Part shown: piece after piece, positions 8,008 through 16,674 of the stretch
Position numbering within the stretch: position 1 is the stretch's first letter
Layout: the number at the start of each line of letters is the position of its first letter
Assembly: GCF_007971525.1 (NCBI RefSeq)
Contig: NZ_CP042437.1
Span: forward strand, 7,747,414 to 7,811,413
Source: Mucilaginibacter ginsenosidivorax
Lineage (GTDB): Bacteria; Bacteroidota; Bacteroidia; Sphingobacteriales; Sphingobacteriaceae
Length of the DNA stretch: 64,000 nucleotides
Direction of reading: 5' to 3'
The notes under the pieces: model-generated
Database searches by the model: none
Told to the model about the DNA's origin: nothing
Seen by the model: only the letters and a program-made list of their open reading frames with translations
Position numbers and translations under genes: made by a program

Positions 8008-9333
8008 TTATTCGGCGCTAAATTCCGCATTTTTTTGAATGCTTCTTTCGGCTTTCAGCAAAGAAAACAATAAAATTAATCCTACAATAAAAAATATAGC
8101 TAATACCAACACAGAATTACGCGGACTGCCCGTTATTTCTTCAAAAAAACCGAAACTGAATAAACCACCAACTATAGCCAACTTTTCAGTAACATCATAA
8201 AAGCTAAAGAAAGATGCGGTATCCGGAATATTTTCGGGCAGGTATTTGGAATACGTTGAACGCGACATGGATTGAATGCCCCCCATAACCAAACCTACAA
8301 TTATTGCAATAACATAAAACTGGCTATGGGTTGTTGTATAATAAGCGGCAATACAAACCATTATCCAAATGATAACTGTACCAATCAAAACCCTGACGTT
8401 ACCATATTTACCAGATAACCTTGACATTAGCGTTGCGCCGGCAATGGCAACAAGCTGAATAATAAGAATAATGGTAATTAAAGCTGAAGTATCCATTTTT
8501 AATTCCTTGGCGGCAAAGCCTGTTGCCACCAGCATAATGGTTTGTACCCCCATGGAGTAAAAGAAAAATGCGGGCAAAAACCTTTTGAGTAATGGCATCT
8601 TTTTTACTTTTTTCCAAACATTGCCTAACTCAATAAAACCGCCTTTAATTATATTATGATTGTGGGGTACCGCATTGGGGCTTCCTTTGGGTAACACCAC
8701 AAACGGAATAATAGCAAAGCCCATCCACCATAAACCAACCAGTAAAAATGATAAGCGGGGCGCAAAACTACTATCGGTAATCCCAAACCATTCTGGCTTT
8801 TTAACAAATACAAAACAAACTATCTGCAGCAATACACTACCGATATAGCCATAAGTAAATCCCTTTGCGCTTACTTTATCCTGCATGTCAACGGTTGCAA
8901 TTTCTGGTAGGTATGAATTGTAAAACACAAAACCACCACTATAACCAATTGCCGCGAGGGCAAATGCAATAATACTTGCCTCAATAGGCTGATGTGGTTT
9001 AAAATAAAATAAATAACAGCACGACAACGAGCCTATAGCGGTAAAAAATTGCATAAAAAGCTTTTTATTACCCTTGTAATCGGCTATCGACGACAATATG
9101 GGCAATAATAAAACCATGATCATGTAGGCTGTTGCCAAAGCATAATCTGATAAGGCCGTGTTTATAAAACTTTTGCCAAAAAAGGCGACCCTGTTTCCGT
9201 TAGCCGGATTGGCGGTTATAGCCACATAATATGCCGGAAAAATTGTTGAGGTGATGACCAGGTTATAGGCCGAGTTAGCCCAATCAAAAAATGCCCAGGC
9301 CCGGATGGTTTTCTTGTTATTCTTGGTTTCCAT
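8008..9333 (-). CDS. MFS transporter of the UMF1/Atg22-like family
   Basis: A 441-residue integral membrane protein with about 12 hydrophobic helices. The N-terminus (R-A-W-A-F-F-D-W-A-N-S-A-Y-N-L-V near residues 11-26) is the hallmark of the UMF1/Atg22-like branch of the major facilitator superfamily. Yeast Atg22 exports amino acids from the vacuole; bacterial substrates are largely unknown. Motif S-M-S-R-S-T-Y-S-K-Y-L-P in the second half is also typical. It is immediately followed by the LutA-like gene, so carboxylate or amino-acid transport is conceivable but unproven. An upstream hairpin-plus-T-tract separates it from the next minus-strand gene. Confidence 0.85.
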   Translation of the reverse strand: METKNNKKTIRAWAFFDWANSAYNLVITSTIFPAYYVAITANPANGNRVAFFGKSFINTALSDYALATAYMIMVLLLPILSSIADYKGNKKLFMQFFTAIGSLSCCYLFYFKPHQPIEASIIAFALAAIGYSGGFVFYNSYLPEIATVDMQDKVSAKGFTYGYIGSVLLQIVCFVFVKKPEWFGITDSSFAPRLSFLLVGLWWMGFAIIPFVVLPKGSPNAVPHNHNIIKGGFIELGNVWKKVKKMPLLKRFLPAFFFYSMGVQTIMLVATGFAAKELKMDTSALITIILIIQLVAIAGATLMSRLSGKYGNVRVLIGTVIIWIMVCIAAYYTTTHSQFYVIAIIVGLVMGGIQSMSRSTYSKYLPENIPDTASFFSFYDVTEKLAIVGGLFSFGFFEEITGSPRNSVLVLAIFFIVGLILLFSLLKAERSIQKNAEFSAE

Positions 9334-9359
9334 TGATACTTTAAAAGTAGGAAAAAAGA

Positions 9360-9513
9360 GTTAAGAATCAAGAGCCGCGAAGAATCAAGAGTCAAGAGCC
9401 AAGACAGGATTTGTTGTAATTGTTGCAAAAAAAATGTCATTGTGGGTTTAGAGCCCACAATGACATGCAGAAATGGTTCCGGTCTTGATTCTTGACTCTT
9501 AATTCTTGACTCT
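9360..9513. repeat. AAGAATCAAGAG-word inverted repeat around a terminator
   Basis: Left arm 9361-9406 and right arm 9481-9513 are built from AGAATCAAGAG/AGTCAAGAG words and are inverted relative to each other (about 26 bases align with a few mismatches). They flank the GTCATTGTGGG hairpin at 9434-9466. The right arm runs into the TAG stop codon (9514-9512) of the glutaminase-like gene. Confidence 0.65.
9427..9466 (-). terminator. Intrinsic terminator made from a GTCATTG palindrome
   Basis: Perfect 13-bp stem (9434-9446 with 9454-9466), 7-base loop, followed on the minus strand by eight Ts (plus-strand A8 at 9427-9434). It lies 46 bases after the glutaminase-like gene. Its ATGTCATTG/CAATGACAT ends match the other GTCAT-ended palindromes in this window. 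Confidence 0.85.
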
Positions 9514-11983
9514 ATTTCAGGGCAGTTGGTTTCCACTTTTCCTGTAGCTCCTTTATAAAGTATCCGCCTACAACGCTGCGTGCCTGGAAACCTACCTGTT
9601 TACCATCGGTAGTTTCATGCCAATCGCTTAGCGGTACGCGGGTTGGGGTTTCCATAGCGTATTTGTAAACAGGGGCAACAAGGGTTTTAAAATCGTCGTT
9701 ACTTTTGGCCAGGGTGGCTGTCCATATTATCCAATCGCTTTTGGTATATGTTTTACGGCTATCCAATGGTAAGCCAAATTCGTTTTGTTTGGTGAGATAA
9801 AATTTAACCTCGCGGTCATAAACCGATTGCGGGAACAGGTTTAAGCCTAAGATTTTATCCCATACAATATTATATTTCTGGCTCCAGGTTTCCGGCTTTT
9901 CAAACACCAGCGAGTAATGATCGCCGGCATCGGCAAGTTTCATCCATTTGGCAACCATTTCTTTGGCTATAGCCCTGTATTTGGTGCCTGTAGCTTTATC
10001 GCCCATTAAATCGGCAAGGTGAGCGTAGCAGCCTACGCCTACTATTGCTTTGGCAGATAAGTTTGCATTGCGCGCCAGGTGACCGGCAAAATCATCGGTA
10101 CACAACTGGTTGGCCGGGTCGCCGCCTTCACGTACCAGGTAATTAGTCCACGCAGTTAGCGTTTTCCAGTGCTTTTTGGCATAAGCCGGGTTATTACCAT
10201 TTGCTTTAACAATAGCCGCGGTAAGTGCCAGCATATTGCCCGATTCTTCAACAGGCATCCCTTCGCCATAAGTTTGGCCGTTTGCCAGCGGGTAAGTGCC
10301 TAAATCATGGGCGGCAAAATCATGCGGAAATTTACCGGTTTCGCTGAAATAGAAAATACCATTCAGCATACCTTCCATCAGTTTTGGGTTATAAATGAGG
10401 AATAGCGGCGCCGAAGGATAAGTTACGTCAACTGTGTTAATAGATCCGTTACTGAAATTCTCTTTCGATAAAAACAAGATTTCGCCCTGCGGGCTTTTCA
10501 CCAATATATGAGCGCTTATTGCCTGGCGGTAAGCCAATACGCAAAGTTTAGCATATTTATCGCCACCTGCTTTTAAAGCATCGTGATACATCAGCGCGTT
10601 AAAAGCCGCGCAGTTTTTAGTAATCACGGGGTAATCAGCAGCTGCTTTGGCCAATAACTGATCGATAGTTTTAATTTGCGCGTTTTGCCAGTAAGGTTTT
10701 AAGTTTACATGAAAGTACTGAACGGGCGTAATATCATCGTAGCCCAGCTCAACAAAATGTTCAACCGCGGTTTTACCTACTTTACCAAATGGCACTACCG
10801 TATTCAGTACCACATCGGTGCCTTCTTTAACGGTTGATTTACTATCGTTGTTAAAAAACGACGTCACGGCTTCATCGCCTGTGCTGATGTACTGGGTGGC
10901 AGCAGCCGATTTTGGCGCCGCAACATACATGTATCCCCAATCTATCCGTAAATCGTCGCCGCGTTTTTGTAAAATGGGCTGCTCAACAGTTCCTGCTTTT
11001 AACACCGACAAAGTGCTTGTTTCATATTTTTGAGTTGTAACCGGCTGTGATGGTTTGTTACGGGCAATATCCGCAGATGCACCTAAATAAACCTGTACGT
11101 TGTGCGCCTTGCCGTTATTTGATTTCACACTGTAGGTAATGTACGATATTGGCCTTGACATCAAATCAAGATTATTCATCAGCAAAGGTGATGTAAACGT
11201 TACCTGCAAATCAATTTTGCCGCATTTAAATGCATACATGGTTTGGGTAGCGGTAATCTCAACGTGGGTTTGTTTAGCTACCTGAATATCGGCATGTTGG
11301 GTAGGTTTTAGCTCATCAGCAAAGCCGGCATCAAGGGCAGCACCACCACCCGTATTGGTGCAATGCAAAGCCAATACGTTTTCGCCTTCTTTCAGTTTAC
11401 CCGCAACATCGTCTTTAAGCGGCATCATTTGCAAATCGCCATTGGCGCCGCTGCTTACGTTTATTTTTTCGCCGTTAAGGTAAACTTCGGCTTCATCATC
11501 GTGGTGAAGTTTCAGGAACAGTTTATTAATGTCTGTTTTATGAAAGTTAAACACCCGGCGCACCCAAATGTCGCGGCTTGTCCACACTGTTTTACCTTGC
11601 TTGGGGTCGTCACTAAAAGGAGCAGTACCCGTTTTCCATGCTGTATCGTCAAATTTTCCGTCGGCCCAGTTATCTGATGGCTTTGTTTCGGTATACTTTA
11701 CTTCGTAAGGTTTTTCATCGCCGCCGGGTACCAGGGTTTTGTAGTGTACCGGTTCTTTACCCATAAAACGGTAAACCTCGCCATCAACCTTTATCAGGCC
11801 CAACAAGGATTGATCTTTTCCTGTCCAGTGATGAGTTGTTGATTCATTTAAATCATCAGTAGACGACCAGATGCTGAAGTACGGATTGTGCGTAATAAGC
11901 GGATAAGCCGGCGCCTTAACATCCTGCGCCCGGGCAAACAGCCCCAAAATTGAAATACAAACGGTTAATGGAAACCTCTTCAT
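9512..11983 (-). CDS. Secreted glutaminase-like protein (DUF4964/DUF5127/DUF4965/DUF1793)
   Basis: An 823-residue exported protein. I start it at the ATG at 11983 because this places a standard signal peptide (M-K-R-F-P-L-T-V-C-I-S-I-L-G-L-F-A-R-A-Q) at the N-terminus; an upstream in-frame ATG would add 22 unlike residues. The order is an N-terminal DUF4964-like segment (A-P-A-Y-P-L-I-T-H-N-P-Y-F-S-I-W-S), an inserted beta-sandwich (about 110-240) resembling a carbohydrate-binding jelly roll, DUF5127, and an alpha/alpha-toroid DUF4965/DUF1793 region (about 450-815). The family resembles fungal glutaminase GtaA, and Bacteroidota genomes carry many copies. True substrate (glutamine or a glycan) is not settled by sequence. 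Confidence 0.8.
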   Translation of the reverse strand: MKRFPLTVCISILGLFARAQDVKAPAYPLITHNPYFSIWSSTDDLNESTTHHWTGKDQSLLGLIKVDGEVYRFMGKEPVHYKTLVPGGDEKPYEVKYTETKPSDNWADGKFDDTAWKTGTAPFSDDPKQGKTVWTSRDIWVRRVFNFHKTDINKLFLKLHHDDEAEVYLNGEKINVSSGANGDLQMMPLKDDVAGKLKEGENVLALHCTNTGGGAALDAGFADELKPTQHADIQVAKQTHVEITATQTMYAFKCGKIDLQVTFTSPLLMNNLDLMSRPISYITYSVKSNNGKAHNVQVYLGASADIARNKPSQPVTTQKYETSTLSVLKAGTVEQPILQKRGDDLRIDWGYMYVAAPKSAAATQYISTGDEAVTSFFNNDSKSTVKEGTDVVLNTVVPFGKVGKTAVEHFVELGYDDITPVQYFHVNLKPYWQNAQIKTIDQLLAKAAADYPVITKNCAAFNALMYHDALKAGGDKYAKLCVLAYRQAISAHILVKSPQGEILFLSKENFSNGSINTVDVTYPSAPLFLIYNPKLMEGMLNGIFYFSETGKFPHDFAAHDLGTYPLANGQTYGEGMPVEESGNMLALTAAIVKANGNNPAYAKKHWKTLTAWTNYLVREGGDPANQLCTDDFAGHLARNANLSAKAIVGVGCYAHLADLMGDKATGTKYRAIAKEMVAKWMKLADAGDHYSLVFEKPETWSQKYNIVWDKILGLNLFPQSVYDREVKFYLTKQNEFGLPLDSRKTYTKSDWIIWTATLAKSNDDFKTLVAPVYKYAMETPTRVPLSDWHETTDGKQVGFQARSVVGGYFIKELQEKWKPTALK

Positions 11984-12121
11984 GTGTTTTAGTAGTATTA
12001 TTATATAGATTGATAAGTACCAACGGTAAATATTTGGTTTTCTTTTCAATTAATAACCGCTTTTGAAAAAAAGCGTCAAATAGACGATTAATTGATACGA
12101 ATTGTAGAAAAGATAAGCTGT

Positions 12122-12286
12122 GGATGTGCAGATGAGCTGCGGATGTGCAGATTTCAAATTTCATATGTGCAGATGAAGGATTATCAGAATCAGAATTTTC
12201 AGAATTTAAGAATTAACAGGAATTAATCTGTCATCTCATTTAACATCATCCCTCACCTGAAATTTGCATATCTGCACATCTGAAAT
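12122..12286. repeat. GGATGTGCAGAT-word repeats flanking the insertion sequence
   Basis: Three direct copies of (GG)ATGTGCAGAT at 12122-12133, 12141-12152 and 12165-12174, and an inverted copy ATCTGCACATC at 12270-12280. A further inverted copy follows the insertion sequence at 13681-13692. The IS4 copy therefore landed inside a pre-existing direct/inverted word array between two minus-strand genes. Confidence 0.65.
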
Positions 12287-12307
12287 CACTGTTGTCCGGG
12301 GAAATAA

Positions 12308-12330
12308 AAAAGGAGGCATAACCTCCTTTT
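12308..12330 (-). terminator. Hairpin inside the left end of the insertion sequence
   Basis: Perfect 9-bp stem AAAAGGAGG/CCTCCTTTT with a 5-base loop. On the minus strand it is followed by six Ts; on the plus strand by four. It could stop outside transcription entering the transposase gene as well as leaving the element, a known way for insertion sequences to limit impinging transcription. Confidence 0.6.
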
Positions 12331-12368
12331 AAAAGAGTAGCTTTAGTTACCACACCAAACTATTCTTT

Positions 12369-13580
12369 ATGCCCAAAGATAATTTTTTTAGCGGACAGCC
12401 GGTATTCGCACAATTGCTTAGTTTGATCCCCCGCCATATTGTTTCAAAGCAAAGCCAAAAGTATTCTGCCGATAGGTATTGTAAGTCATTCATGAGTTAC
12501 GACCACTTGGTCACGATGCTCTACCAAGGCTTTTTCCAATGCCTTTCCCTGCGTGAATTGGTTACGGGGTTACAGGCGAACCGAAGCAGGCTTCTCCATC
12601 TGGGGTTGACCAATACCCCACGCAGGAGCACGCTGTCGGATGCCAATAGCAGGCGCCCGGCTGATTTCTTCGCGGCGGCCTATCATCAACTGTACAGATA
12701 TTTCTACGGAAGTTTACCGGACAGCCGCCCTTCGCTTAAGAAGCTTTTCATTATCGATTCGACCACGATCTCCCTTTTCTCGAATATTATGGGCGGTGCA
12801 GGTATGTCGAAAAGCAATGGCAAAAGGAAAGGCGGGATAAAAGCCCACGTAATGATCGATGCGGAACATAATTTGCCCTGTTTTACCTTACTTACGGAAG
12901 CCAGGCACCACGACCTTGTATTCCTGCAGGAAGTACAGGTACCGCCAGGCTCTATAGTCGTCTTTGACCGGGCTTATACCAATTATAAACAATTCGAGGC
13001 GTGGGGCGCACAGGGCATTGCCTGGGTTACCCGGCAGAAGAATGATGCAAACTACCAGTTGTTGTCCGAATCCCCTGTTTCTACCTATTCATCCGAACAG
13101 GGGGTAATAGCTGACCAGTCCCTGCTGCTTGGACGGCATAGCAACAGGCGCAAAGTATCCCTTATCCGGGCCCGCAGGGTCGTTTTTAAGGACCCTGCCA
13201 CCCAGAAAGAGCTCGCGTTCATTACCAACGAGCCCACTCTTGCGCCCGAACAGATCGCTGCTTTGTATAAAAAACGGTGGCAGATAGAATTACTGTTCAA
13301 ACGCATCAAGCAGCGATACCCGTTGAGGTACTTTTTGGGGGATAATGTCAATGCTATCCAAATACAGGTCTGGTCTATGCTGATATGCGACCTCCTTGTC
13401 CAGATCGTCCTTTCCCAAGTCAACAAAGCCGGTAAACGGAAATGGTCTTACGCTAACTTAGCAGCTATGGTCAAGCATCACCTGATGACCTATATCAACC
13501 TGATGGCTTTCCTTTTTGACCCAGAGAAAGCCTTGTTGAACTACAAGCCGCCTGAACCAACTGCGGCTACGCTTTTCTAA
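12369..13580 (+). CDS. IS4-family DDE transposase
   Basis: A 403-residue transposase. The N-terminal part (about 1-75, D-N-F-F-S-G-Q-P-V-F and the S-Y-D-H-L-V-T-M-L segment) is the DUF4372 helix-turn-helix type found in IS4-group enzymes. The catalytic triad is visible: Asp130 (F-I-I-D-S-T), Asp200 (V-V-F-D-R-A-Y) and Glu307 within a perfect Y-x2-R-x3-E-x6-K signature (Y300, R303, E307, K314). Full length with no internal stop, so likely functional. It cuts and rejoins DNA at the terminal inverted repeats. Its start lies 82 bases inside the left end, after the hairpin. Confidence 0.95.
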   Translation: MPKDNFFSGQPVFAQLLSLIPRHIVSKQSQKYSADRYCKSFMSYDHLVTMLYQGFFQCLSLRELVTGLQANRSRLLHLGLTNTPRRSTLSDANSRRPADFFAAAYHQLYRYFYGSLPDSRPSLKKLFIIDSTTISLFSNIMGGAGMSKSNGKRKGGIKAHVMIDAEHNLPCFTLLTEARHHDLVFLQEVQVPPGSIVVFDRAYTNYKQFEAWGAQGIAWVTRQKNDANYQLLSESPVSTYSSEQGVIADQSLLLGRHSNRRKVSLIRARRVVFKDPATQKELAFITNEPTLAPEQIAALYKKRWQIELLFKRIKQRYPLRYFLGDNVNAIQIQVWSMLICDLLVQIVLSQVNKAGKRKWSYANLAAMVKHHLMTYINLMAFLFDPEKALLNYKPPEPTAATLF

Positions 13581-13697
13581 AGGGCCTTGATTTTTGAATT
13601 ACCACTTAAAACTGCCTTGATTTAATTGGGAGCCGGTTTTTTCTGTGTTTATAAATTTCCCCGGACAACAGTGATCTGTAATCTGCACATCTAACAC

Positions 13698-14159
13698 CTA
13701 CTTAAACAAATCAAAGCTATAGCTCGCGGTGCTCCAGAAATCATCTAAGGCAATGATCCTGGGCTTGAAAAAGCAGATTAGGGCGGGCCAGTCATTTTGA
13801 TTAAAAACGCTTACGTTGGGCAGCGTTTTGATGATGCGGCTTACCGTTTTGTGATTATCATCGGTAGTGTGCAGTTGCCAGTCCCATTCTTCGCCGATAC
13901 TGGCGTTAAATACGGTTTTAAGTTCTTTAAACTGATCAAAAATTAGTTCTTGTATACCCAAATCAGGGTGCGAAATTTCGATACCAATAAATGCCGACCT
14001 TTTATCGGCCTGCATTTTAAAATGCAAGTGCTTTATGCCCGTTTTATAATTAACCCAGTTAGTGCGTAAACCATCGGCCGATGGTTGCGGCGCAATATAC
14101 TGGCCAAAAGCCGTCCAGAATGCCTGTTTAATTTGTGATGCCTGATCGCGCGAGTACAA
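13698..14159 (-). CDS. DUF4268 domain protein
   Basis: A 153-residue soluble protein recognised as a DUF4268 member from the N-terminal F-W-T-A-F-G-Q-Y segment, the W-V-N-Y-K-T-G-I-K-H-L-H-F stretch and the closing F-F-K-P-R-I-I-A-L-D-D-F-W. Function of the family is unknown; related domains occur at the C-termini of some restriction-associated proteins, but no such genes are nearby. It follows the small unknown gene by 35 bases and is probably co-transcribed with it. The insertion sequence ends 24 bases beyond its stop codon. Confidence 0.75.
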   Translation of the reverse strand: MYSRDQASQIKQAFWTAFGQYIAPQPSADGLRTNWVNYKTGIKHLHFKMQADKRSAFIGIEISHPDLGIQELIFDQFKELKTVFNASIGEEWDWQLHTTDDNHKTVSRIIKTLPNVSVFNQNDWPALICFFKPRIIALDDFWSTASYSFDLFK

Positions 14160-14194
14160 TAGTTGTTATATTTATTACGCGGCGAATTTATAGA

Positions 14195-14536
14195 TTATTT
14201 TGTGCTTTGTATAAACGCCACCACCTGCGCCTGTTCATTTGCCGAAAGAGGGCCACCGGTATAGTGCCACTTTAATTTGTTGTTATCATAGGTCAGCCGT
14301 CCTAAAAAAGCCGGGTTAAGCACATCTTCTACCAGGGGCAGGCTATCCCCTATTTCGGGTGCTATCTCCTGCAGCTCCAGTAAGTGGGCTACACCATGGT
14401 TGTCGCCCTTGTATAATGCGTAAACGCCCGTAAAATCAAGGCTGTTGTTTGACGACTGGGTTTGTACCGGCTCAATGATAATACTTATAGGAGTTCCGTT
14501 GTCTTTATTAATCTGATAACTTACAGTGCGTGGCAT
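14195..14536 (-). CDS. Hypothetical protein, 113 residues
   Basis: I do not recognise this protein. It is soluble, acidic to neutral, with no signal peptide or membrane helix, and has a mixed alpha/beta look (short beta-rich N-terminus, a Y-A-L-Y-K-G-D-N-H-G stretch, an acidic middle and a helical C-terminus L-S-A-N-E-Q-A-Q-V-V-A-F-I-Q). The ATG start is followed by a normal coding pattern, and the gene sits 35 bases upstream of the DUF4268 gene on the same strand, which suggests shared expression. Confidence 0.6.
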   Translation of the reverse strand: MPRTVSYQINKDNGTPISIIIEPVQTQSSNNSLDFTGVYALYKGDNHGVAHLLELQEIAPEIGDSLPLVEDVLNPAFLGRLTYDNNKLKWHYTGGPLSANEQAQVVAFIQSTK

Positions 14537-14722
14537 AGTTTAGTTGTTGTTTAATAGTTGTATTACAAGTTAGCGCCAGAATTGTTCGGGTGAATAAGGC
14601 TTGAAAACGAAAGTATATTAAAAACTGACCATCATTTTATTGATGATATTAAATTAACAACAAAGTAATGAGGCAGATAAGCAAAAAACTAAAATTATGT
14701 TTTATAATTTAGCTTAAAACAC

Positions 14723-14730
14723 TATCTTTG
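14723..14730 (+). promoter_or_regulatory. -7 box of the tRNA-Leu gene
   Basis: TATCTTTG is an exact TAnnTTTG match ending 21 bases before the tRNA 5' end, leaving a short leader for RNase P to remove. The -33 region is T-rich but lacks a clear TTTG. Confidence 0.55.
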
Positions 14731-14751
14731 CGACCTGTTAAAAATCCTAAT

Positions 14752-14833
14752 GCGGAAGTGGCGTAATTGGTAGCCGCACCAGACTTAGGATCTGGCGCCG
14801 CGAGGCGTGGGGGTTCGAGTCCCTTCTTCCGCA
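14752..14833 (+). tRNA. tRNA-Leu (anticodon TAG, reads CUN codons)
   Basis: An 82-base cloverleaf. The acceptor stem GCGGAAG pairs with CTTCCGC (14826-14832). The anticodon stem CCAGA/TCTGG encloses a loop CTTAGGA with anticodon TAG. A long variable arm (CGCCGCGAGGCGT) marks a class II tRNA. The T-loop is TTCGAGT with a 5-bp stem containing two G-T pairs. Discriminator A73 fits leucine. CCA is not encoded. There is a -7 box just upstream and a terminator just downstream, so it is a single-gene unit. Confidence 0.96.
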
Positions 14834-14841
14834 CAGCAGTT

Positions 14842-14871
14842 AAAACCCGGTCAATTTGGCTGGGTTTTTTG
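14842..14871 (+). terminator. Terminator of tRNA-Leu
   Basis: AAAACCC (14842-14848) pairs with GGGTTTT (14862-14868), with a T6 run, 9 bases after the tRNA. The inner loop is 13 bases, partly able to pair. Confidence 0.75.
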
Positions 14872-14949
14872 TTTAAATATTAAAAACCCGCCGCCCTATA
14901 ATCTGTTAACTCACAAGCTATTCAACAATGAACAGCCTTAATACAGATT

Positions 14950-16047
14950 ATGAAATTGTTTAAATGTACCAACTGCGGTCAGCTATTATATTTTGAAAAC
15001 AGCATATGCGAATGTTGCAAAAGTCCTTTGGGTTTTATTCCCGGTGATGTCAATCTGGCCACGCTTGTTCAGGACAATAACGACGTTTATCGTTTACACA
15101 GCAATAAAAAGCCGTTATTGGGCGGCCTCATGAGCAATAAAAAGCAATTATTTAAATATTGCAAAAACCATGAGTTTGATGTTTGCAACTGGCTGATACC
15201 GGCTGATAGTCCGGATATATTTTGCCGCGCATGTGAATTAAACCACACTGTACCCAATTTAGCCGACCCCGATCATTTAAGGCAGTGGCGGTTGATAGAA
15301 TTTGCCAAGCACAGGCTTATTTATGCCTTGCTGCAAATGAAATTGCCCCTGATAAGTAAAATTCAGGATGCAGCAAAAGGCCTGAGCTTTGATTTCCTTA
15401 CGGAGGCGGATGCCGCTCAACCCGTTTTAACAGGGCATGAAGATGGCTTAATTACGCTGAATGTTGATGAAGCAGATGATGAGAAACGCGAGCTATCGCG
15501 CAAGCAAATGAACGAGCCTTACCGTACTTTATTAGGGCATTTCAGGCACGAAGTGGGACATTACTACTGGGACAGGCTAATTGATAACAGTGCATTTATT
15601 GACGAATATCGCCAATTATTTGGTGATGAACGCCAGGATTACGCCCAGGCACTTGAACGGAATTACAGCCAGGGACCACCCGCTGATTGGAACTTAAATT
15701 TCATTAGCACATACGCAAGTTCGCATCCATGGGAGGATTGGGCCGAAACGTGGGCACATTACCTGCATATTATGGATACGCTTGAAACCGCCGATGCCTT
15801 CGGGATGACGGTATCTCCCCGCCTTGCCGATAAAAAAAGTAATCTGAAGGCCATCATCAATGTAAGCCCTTACCAACAGGAAAGTTTTGAAACCCTGCTT
15901 AATTTATGGTTACCATTAACCTTCGCCATGAACAGCATGAACCGCAGCATGGGCAACAAGGATTTGTACCCTTTTGTAATACCACCAAAGGTGGTTGAAA
16001 AACTGGCCTTTATACATAAGGTTTGTTATGCTTCAAGAGTGAATTAG
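14950..16047 (+). CDS. Zinc-ribbon zinc-dependent metallopeptidase
   Basis: A 365-residue protein of the putative zinc-binding metallopeptidase family. The N-terminal zinc ribbon has Cys6, Cys9, Cys20 and Cys23; a second Cys set (71, 79, 92, 95) may bind another zinc. The catalytic site is His200-Glu-Val-Gly-His204, with a downstream W-E-D-W-A-E-T-W-A-H helix (Glu265) likely giving the third ligand. No signal peptide, so it should act in the cytoplasm. In other genomes this family is often a neighbour of circularly permuted ATP-grasp/alpha-E/transglutaminase genes like those starting 676 bases further on in convergent orientation, so a shared pathway is plausible (inference). Confidence 0.85.
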   Translation: MKLFKCTNCGQLLYFENSICECCKSPLGFIPGDVNLATLVQDNNDVYRLHSNKKPLLGGLMSNKKQLFKYCKNHEFDVCNWLIPADSPDIFCRACELNHTVPNLADPDHLRQWRLIEFAKHRLIYALLQMKLPLISKIQDAAKGLSFDFLTEADAAQPVLTGHEDGLITLNVDEADDEKRELSRKQMNEPYRTLLGHFRHEVGHYYWDRLIDNSAFIDEYRQLFGDERQDYAQALERNYSQGPPADWNLNFISTYASSHPWEDWAETWAHYLHIMDTLETADAFGMTVSPRLADKKSNLKAIINVSPYQQESFETLLNLWLPLTFAMNSMNRSMGNKDLYPFVIPPKVVEKLAFIHKVCYASRVN

Positions 16048-16232
16048 TAAAAGGGCATTGGCTTTAAAATACCGTTGGAAGCTCCGAAGGATGAATGACG
16101 TTCAAAACAAGAAGGTTGTGTGGTAAAATTTCGCAAAAGCGCCGGGGCGTGACATTCAACAATAAAATATTGTCATCTGGAATGGCAATATTTTGCGAAA
16201 TTCTGAAAGGGGAATGACATCGTTAAAAGTGC

Positions 16233-16305
16233 TGTCATGGTGAGCCTGTCGAACCATAGCGGGCAAAGGCCTCTCCGCGCGACCCTTCGACAGGCTCAGG
16301 GTGAC
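16233..16305. repeat. GTCATGGTGAGCCTGTCGAA palindrome
   Basis: Inverted repeat of about 23-base arms (left from 16233, right ending 16305) sharing TGAGCCTGTCGAA with a few compensating differences outside it, around a 27-base GC-rich centre. The TGAGCCTGTCGAA core is a widespread bacterial intergenic palindrome. Confidence 0.8.
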
Positions 16306-16397
16306 CGGCCTGCGCACCTCGAAAGTACAACATGTCATGCTGAGTGGTAAAATTTCGCGAAATTCTGAAGGAGAATGACAATTAAAAATAAAAGACT

Positions 16398-16488
16398 GTC
16401 ATCCTGAGGAACGAAGGATCTATTCGCGAACTTTTTTGGCGGTTATGCATGGCGTAGAATAGATCCTTCGCTATCGCTGCCATTGACA
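16398..16488. repeat. GTCATCCTGAGG palindrome, copy 1
   Basis: Begins GTCATCCTGAGG and ends CATTGACA. It contains perfect 14-bp arms CGAAGGATCTATTC (16412-16425) and GAATAGATCCTTCG (16457-16470). The centre TTCGCGAACTTTT...GGTTATGCAT is shared with copy 2 at 16591. Confidence 0.8.
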
Positions 16489-16590
16489 CATTTGTAACCA
16501 ACTGATTATCAATTGAAAAAAAGGTGTCATTTACAATGCGATCATTTGCGCGCAAATGAAAATTACTCAGGATGACAGAAAAAGAAACAT

Positions 16591-16674
16591 GTCATGGGTA
16601 GGAACTAAGCATCTGTTCGCGAACTTTTCTATCGGTCATGCATAGTTGATAGATCCTTCGTACCTCAGGATGAC
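16591..16674. repeat. GTCATCCTGAGG palindrome, copy 2
   Basis: Same length class and same centre (TTCGCGAACTTTT...GGTCATGCAT) as copy 1, with a degraded left arm (GTCATGGGTAGGAACTAAGC) and a good right arm ending TACCTCAGGATGAC. The two copies are clearly homologous and in the same orientation. Confidence 0.75.

Larger units (their letters stand above)
12287..13673 (+). mobile_element. IS4-family insertion sequence, complete
   Basis: About 1.39 kb with one transposase gene. The terminal inverted repeats are identical over 21 bases when two flanking bases are counted (12285-12305 and 13654-13674, ATCACTGTTGTCCGGGGAAA...). Possible imperfect 9-base target duplication: ATCTGAAAT (12278-12286) and ATCTGTAAT (13674-13682), one mismatch, which could be chance or post-insertion change. 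A hairpin terminator sits just inside the left end. Intact gene and perfect ends suggest a recent, possibly active copy. No passenger gene is present. Confidence 0.88.

Noticed and set aside
13698..14536. DUF4268 protein and its small neighbour as part of a restriction or defence system
   Set aside because: No methyltransferase, nuclease or helicase gene nearby; the flanking insertion sequence alone is not enough to argue for a defence island.
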